Position numbers and translations under genes: made by a program. From an uncultured Erysipelotrichaceae bacterium (GTDB lineage: Bacteria > Bacillota_I > Bacilli_A > RF39 > UBA660), in contig CADBSQ010000169.1 in NCBI GenBank assembly GCA_902797415.1, forward strand, positions 1 through 6,258: a stretch of DNA of 6,258 nt. The letters run 5' to 3'. The stretch's first letter is position 1; every line of letters starts with the position of its first letter. The notes below the pieces were generated by a model. The model was not told the origin of the DNA and ran no database searches. It saw only the letters and a list, made by a program, of their open reading frames with translations. Below are positions 3,857 through 6,258 of the stretch, in pieces.

Positions 3857-6121
3857 ACGAGAATAATAAAGTATATTAAAAAACGGTATAATCCTAAGTA
3901 CATCGTACCGATGATTATAATTATACTTGATATTTTTTTAGCAGTTGGTTATTCAGCCTTTCAAAATGGACTAGAAATAAATGACACAAAGGTTGTTGTT
4001 CGAGCACAAAAAGATGTTAGAATTACTGGTGTAAGAGCAGCAAGTGCTACCAATGGTGCAGCTTCTAACTGGGAAGAATATTCTACTGTTACTATAAGTA
4101 GTGGTATGAGTCTTCCGAATAGCAATTCTACTATTACATATGATATTGTTGTTACCAATCTTGGAAATGTAGATGTTGGTTTAACAGAAATTTCTGGATT
4201 GCCCAATAACCTAACTTATTCTTTATCAGGTTATACTATTGGAAATACTTTATGTGATGATACAGATCCAACAAAATGTAGCTTAGGCTCTGTTTCTACA
4301 TTACATTTAACAATTGGTTATGCTCAGGGAGCTTATGATCCAAATAATACTGTATTTCCAGCACAAATATATTTTACGATTGTACCTTTAAACTATGTAG
4401 CTAGAATAAACAATACTTATTATCCAACAGTTATTAAGGCTGTGGAGGCTGTACCAACTGATGGAACTTTAACCACTATTCACCTTTTAAAAAGTACTAG
4501 TGAAAGCGAAGCAATAAGTATAAGTTCTGGAAAAAATATTGAATTTGATTTACAAAATTATACTTTATCACCTGCAAAGTCTACACCTGTTATGGAAGTA
4601 AATGGTACTGTAAAAATAACAAACGGATACATATCTACGACTGCAAGCCAAGGTGCAATAAACGTTAATTATGGGGGAACACTTAATATATCTGGTGGAA
4701 GTATTCGAGCAATTGGTGGAAGACAAGCTATATATAATAATGGTGGTACTGTTAATATAAGTGGTAATGCCTATCTTTATAATTCAACAAATCAAAGAGG
4801 TACAGTTCAAAACCATGATGCTAGAGGCACAATAAATATAACTGGTGGAACGATTGTTGCAGATGCGTTCTCAGCAGTAGTTAATGAAGCTGGTACTCTT
4901 AATATTGGTACAAAGGATGGAACCGTAGATTCCACTACACCAGTTCTTCAAGGATTTAAATATGCTGTAAATAATTCTATTACATCCGGGGGCGTCACAA
5001 CGCCAAAATATTTTAACTTTTATGATGGAATATTAAAAGGTAAAACAGACGCTATATATAATGATGATTATGTTCAAGATAAAGAAACTGGTTATGGAAT
5101 TTTATATGGTTCAGAAACTATAAATGATACAATTTATAAAACTGCTATTTTAGAAGACGTTATCACTGTTGGATTTGACCCTGGTGAAGATGGTACAACC
5201 CCAGAATCTGAAAGAGTCATAAAAAGAAATACTTCGCTTGGTACATTACCAATTCCAACAAAAACAAATTATGTATTTGATGGATGGTTTACGCAGGCTA
5301 GTGGTGGAACTAAATTATCACCAACTGATATTATTAGTAATGATATAACATATTATGCTCACTGGACATCAATTTCTGAGGTTTATATAGCTCAAATAGG
5401 ATCAAATAAATACCAAACTTTGGCAGCGGCTATAACAGCTGTCCCACAAAGTACTCAAACTACAATTGAGTTATTAAGAGATACAATTGAAAATGTTTCA
5501 ATACCAAGAACAAAGAACGTAATACTAGATCTTAACGGTTATACAATTACTAGCTCAGATAATACTGCTGTTTTAACGGTAGCAGGCACTGCTAAAATGT
5601 TAAATGGAACAATTACTACAAATTCACAAAATACTGCTGCTGTAAACGTTACAGGTACATTTGAAATGACGGGTGGTACAATTCGAGCAACAGGCCTAAG
5701 ACAAGCAATATTTAATAACGGTGGATCTGTTACTATTTCTGGTAATGCGTATTTGTCTGCGTCAACATCGGTTAGAGCGACAGTTCAAAATGATTTAAAT
5801 AATGAATCTTTAACTGGTAGACCTGGAACAATAACTATACTTGGAGGAACTATTGTATCACAAAATTTTTCTGCTGTTAATAATGCACAAGGAACTTTAA
5901 TAATAGGAAACAAAGATGGAAATATTGATACAACTACCCCAATAGTAAGAGGATCTCAAAAAGGTGTTATTAACTCAGCAACATTTAACTTCTATGATGG
6001 TAAATTAATGGGACTAACTGGTTCTTATACGGGTACAGTTAATGATAATGATGGAACAGGTATCATTACTACATCAGAAGTTTTTGATGGTGACACCTAC
6101 ACAGTTAGTTATGTAGATTAA
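3854..6121 (+). CDS. Surface protein with two beta-helix modules and an InlB B-repeat
   Basis: This 755-residue protein starts with basic residues (1-15) and a hydrophobic segment (16-34) ending VGYSAF, like the TasA-type signal end of the gene at the left edge. Residues about 45-180 look like a beta-sandwich with ITYDIVVTNLGNVDVGL (94-110) and the protein's only two cysteines, C134 and C142, which could form a disulfide. Residues 181-433 and 511-755 are homologous repeat-rich modules. Each has AVP near its start, an LDLNGYTI-like strand and many short GGTI/NISG turns typical of a right-handed parallel beta-helix. Between them, residues 439-504 are an InlB B-repeat (GFDPG..., FDGWFT, ITYYAHW). 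There is no LPXTG, C-terminal membrane helix or other wall anchor, so it is either released after cleavage or held by its N-terminus. Adhesion or matrix assembly is likely but inferred. No catalytic residues are evident. It has its own promoter and terminator and points away from the transporter operon. Confidence 0.88.
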   Translation: MTRIIKYIKKRYNPKYIVPMIIIILDIFLAVGYSAFQNGLEINDTKVVVRAQKDVRITGVRAASATNGAASNWEEYSTVTISSGMSLPNSNSTITYDIVVTNLGNVDVGLTEISGLPNNLTYSLSGYTIGNTLCDDTDPTKCSLGSVSTLHLTIGYAQGAYDPNNTVFPAQIYFTIVPLNYVARINNTYYPTVIKAVEAVPTDGTLTTIHLLKSTSESEAISISSGKNIEFDLQNYTLSPAKSTPVMEVNGTVKITNGYISTTASQGAINVNYGGTLNISGGSIRAIGGRQAIYNNGGTVNISGNAYLYNSTNQRGTVQNHDARGTINITGGTIVADAFSAVVNEAGTLNIGTKDGTVDSTTPVLQGFKYAVNNSITSGGVTTPKYFNFYDGILKGKTDAIYNDDYVQDKETGYGILYGSETINDTIYKTAILEDVITVGFDPGEDGTTPESERVIKRNTSLGTLPIPTKTNYVFDGWFTQASGGTKLSPTDIISNDITYYAHWTSISEVYIAQIGSNKYQTLAAAITAVPQSTQTTIELLRDTIENVSIPRTKNVILDLNGYTITSSDNTAVLTVAGTAKMLNGTITTNSQNTAAVNVTGTFEMTGGTIRATGLRQAIFNNGGSVTISGNAYLSASTSVRATVQNDLNNESLTGRPGTITILGGTIVSQNFSAVNNAQGTLIIGNKDGNIDTTTPIVRGSQKGVINSATFNFYDGKLMGLTGSYTGTVNDNDGTGIITTSEVFDGDTYTVSYVD
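4394..5152 (+). repeat. Beta-helix module 1 (residues 181-433)
   Basis: This is the first of two homologous protein modules. It begins with YVARINNTYYPTVIKAVEAV and contains QAIYNNGGTVNISGNAYL (291-308), GTINITGGTIVADAFSAV (325-342) and FNFYDG (387-392). Module 2 aligns along its whole length, with the closest match around QAI-NNGG-V-ISGNAYL. The DNA copies have diverged clearly, so the duplication is not recent. Confidence 0.8.
5168..5365 (+). repeat. Single InlB B-repeat (Listeria-Bacteroides type) between the modules
   Basis: Residues 439-504 carry the family's hallmarks: VGFDPGEDG at the start, LPIPTKTNYVFDGWFT in the middle, then GGTKLSPTDII and ITYYAHW at the end. This small ubiquitin-like beta-grasp unit often occurs as a spacer in surface proteins of Bacillota and Bacteroidota. 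Only one copy is present here, acting as a joint between the two beta-helix modules. Confidence 0.85.
5384..6118 (+). repeat. Beta-helix module 2 (residues 511-755)
   Basis: This second copy starts YIAQIGSNKYQTLAAAITAV and repeats the module 1 landmarks: QAIFNNGGSVTISGNAYL (617-634), GTITILGGTIVSQNFSAV (658-675) and FNFYDG (711-716). Relative to module 1 it has an insertion of about 5-7 residues near 648-656 and a shorter tail. The protein stops where module 1 hands over to the InlB repeat, so the C-terminus lies at a module boundary. Confidence 0.8.
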
Positions 6122-6164
6122 AAAACTGATAAATAGAAATAACATTCTATATATCAGTTTTTTT
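6121..6164 (+). terminator. Terminator of the surface protein gene
   Basis: Positions 6121-6131 (AAAAACTGATA) pair with 6152-6162. Past an A-A mismatch, 6133-6138 (ATAGAA) pair with 6145-6150 around a 6-nt loop. The stem runs into TTTTTTT (6158-6164). It begins at the last base of the TAA stop. A shorter A-tract on the left means it may also work weakly on the other strand. Confidence 0.85.
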
Positions 6165-6210
6165 ATTTCCAATTTTTTTCAGTATTCAAAAAATCACTTT
6201 ATTCAATACT

Positions 6211-6255
6211 AAAAAACACTTCCATCGGTTGCTTCTAGAGCCGATGGAAGTGTTA
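6211..6255 (-). terminator. Terminator of a minus-strand gene beyond the right edge
   Basis: AACACTTCCATCGG (6215-6228) and CCGATGGAAGTGTT (6241-6254) form a perfect 14-bp inverted repeat with a 12-nt loop. The A-run at 6211-6216 becomes TTTTTT directly after the stem on the minus strand, the form of an intrinsic terminator for leftward transcription. No T-run follows the stem on the plus strand. The minus strand reads TGATAA at 6258-6253, so the unseen gene may stop at the very edge, which is a guess. Confidence 0.72.
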
Positions 6256-6258
6256 TCA

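Noticed and set aside
3852..3857. TGA read as Trp (Mollicutes code) starting from the ATG at 3852
   Set aside because: That ATG is out of frame with the long gene, and Trp is encoded by TGG throughout the window.
3961..4206. Minus-strand open frame of 81 codons inside the surface protein gene
   Set aside because: It is antisense to the start of the surface protein and has no supporting signals.
4394..6118. Pectate lyase or other polysaccharide-degrading enzyme
   Set aside because: The repeats suggest a beta-helix, but I see no catalytic residue pattern, so only a structural or adhesive role is supported.
6181..6210. AGTATT...AATACT inverted repeat and repeated TATTCAA words between the two terminators
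   Set aside because: The stem has only 6 bp, the loop is long and the sequence is AT-rich, as expected by chance here.

Overview
The window is AT-rich (by eye about two-thirds A+T). It uses the standard bacterial code: Trp is TGG and TGA acts only as stop. Gene starts carry strong AGGAGG-type Shine-Dalgarno sites, genes are tightly packed in operons, and there are rho-independent terminators and a lipobox. The surface proteins have TasA/camelysin-type N-termini and an InlB B-repeat. Together these suggest a low-GC Bacillota, plausibly a gut-associated Bacilli/Erysipelotrichia-like or Clostridia lineage. The exact lineage cannot be settled from this sequence.

Layout. (1) Positions 1-408, minus strand: the N-terminal 136 codons of a TasA/CalY-like surface or matrix protein that runs off the left edge. 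(2) Positions 441-484: a strong hairpin terminator oriented for the minus strand. (3) Positions 496-3722, minus strand: a compact four-gene operon read right to left. It encodes a lipoprotein-anchored solute-binding/permease fusion, its ABC ATPase, a short flavodoxin-like protein and a YihX-like HAD hydrolase. The first two genes overlap by 14 nt. At each of the last two junctions the upstream TAG stop lies inside the next gene's AGGAGG site. (4) Positions 3723-3853: a divergent intergenic region with a good plus-strand extended -10 promoter and a weaker minus-strand candidate. (5) Positions 3854-6121, plus strand: a 755-residue surface protein with an N-terminal membrane segment ending in a TasA-like motif, a probable beta-sandwich domain, and two homologous beta-helix modules separated by one InlB B-repeat. 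(6) Positions 6121-6164: its terminator. (7) Positions 6211-6255: a second strong hairpin pointing the other way, probably the terminator of a minus-strand gene beyond the right edge.

How the genes work together. The fusion protein and ATPase together make a complete polar amino acid importer. The flavodoxin and HAD hydrolase are translationally tied to it, but their substrates cannot be read from the sequence. The proteins flanking the operon are both exported and have similar signal regions, so the locus pairs nutrient uptake with surface or matrix proteins. I see no mobile element, CRISPR array, tRNA or rRNA. The least ordinary items are the transporter-flavodoxin-HAD operon with its repeated junction design, the terminator just ahead of the TasA-like gene, and the duplicated beta-helix protein that lacks a C-terminal wall anchor.
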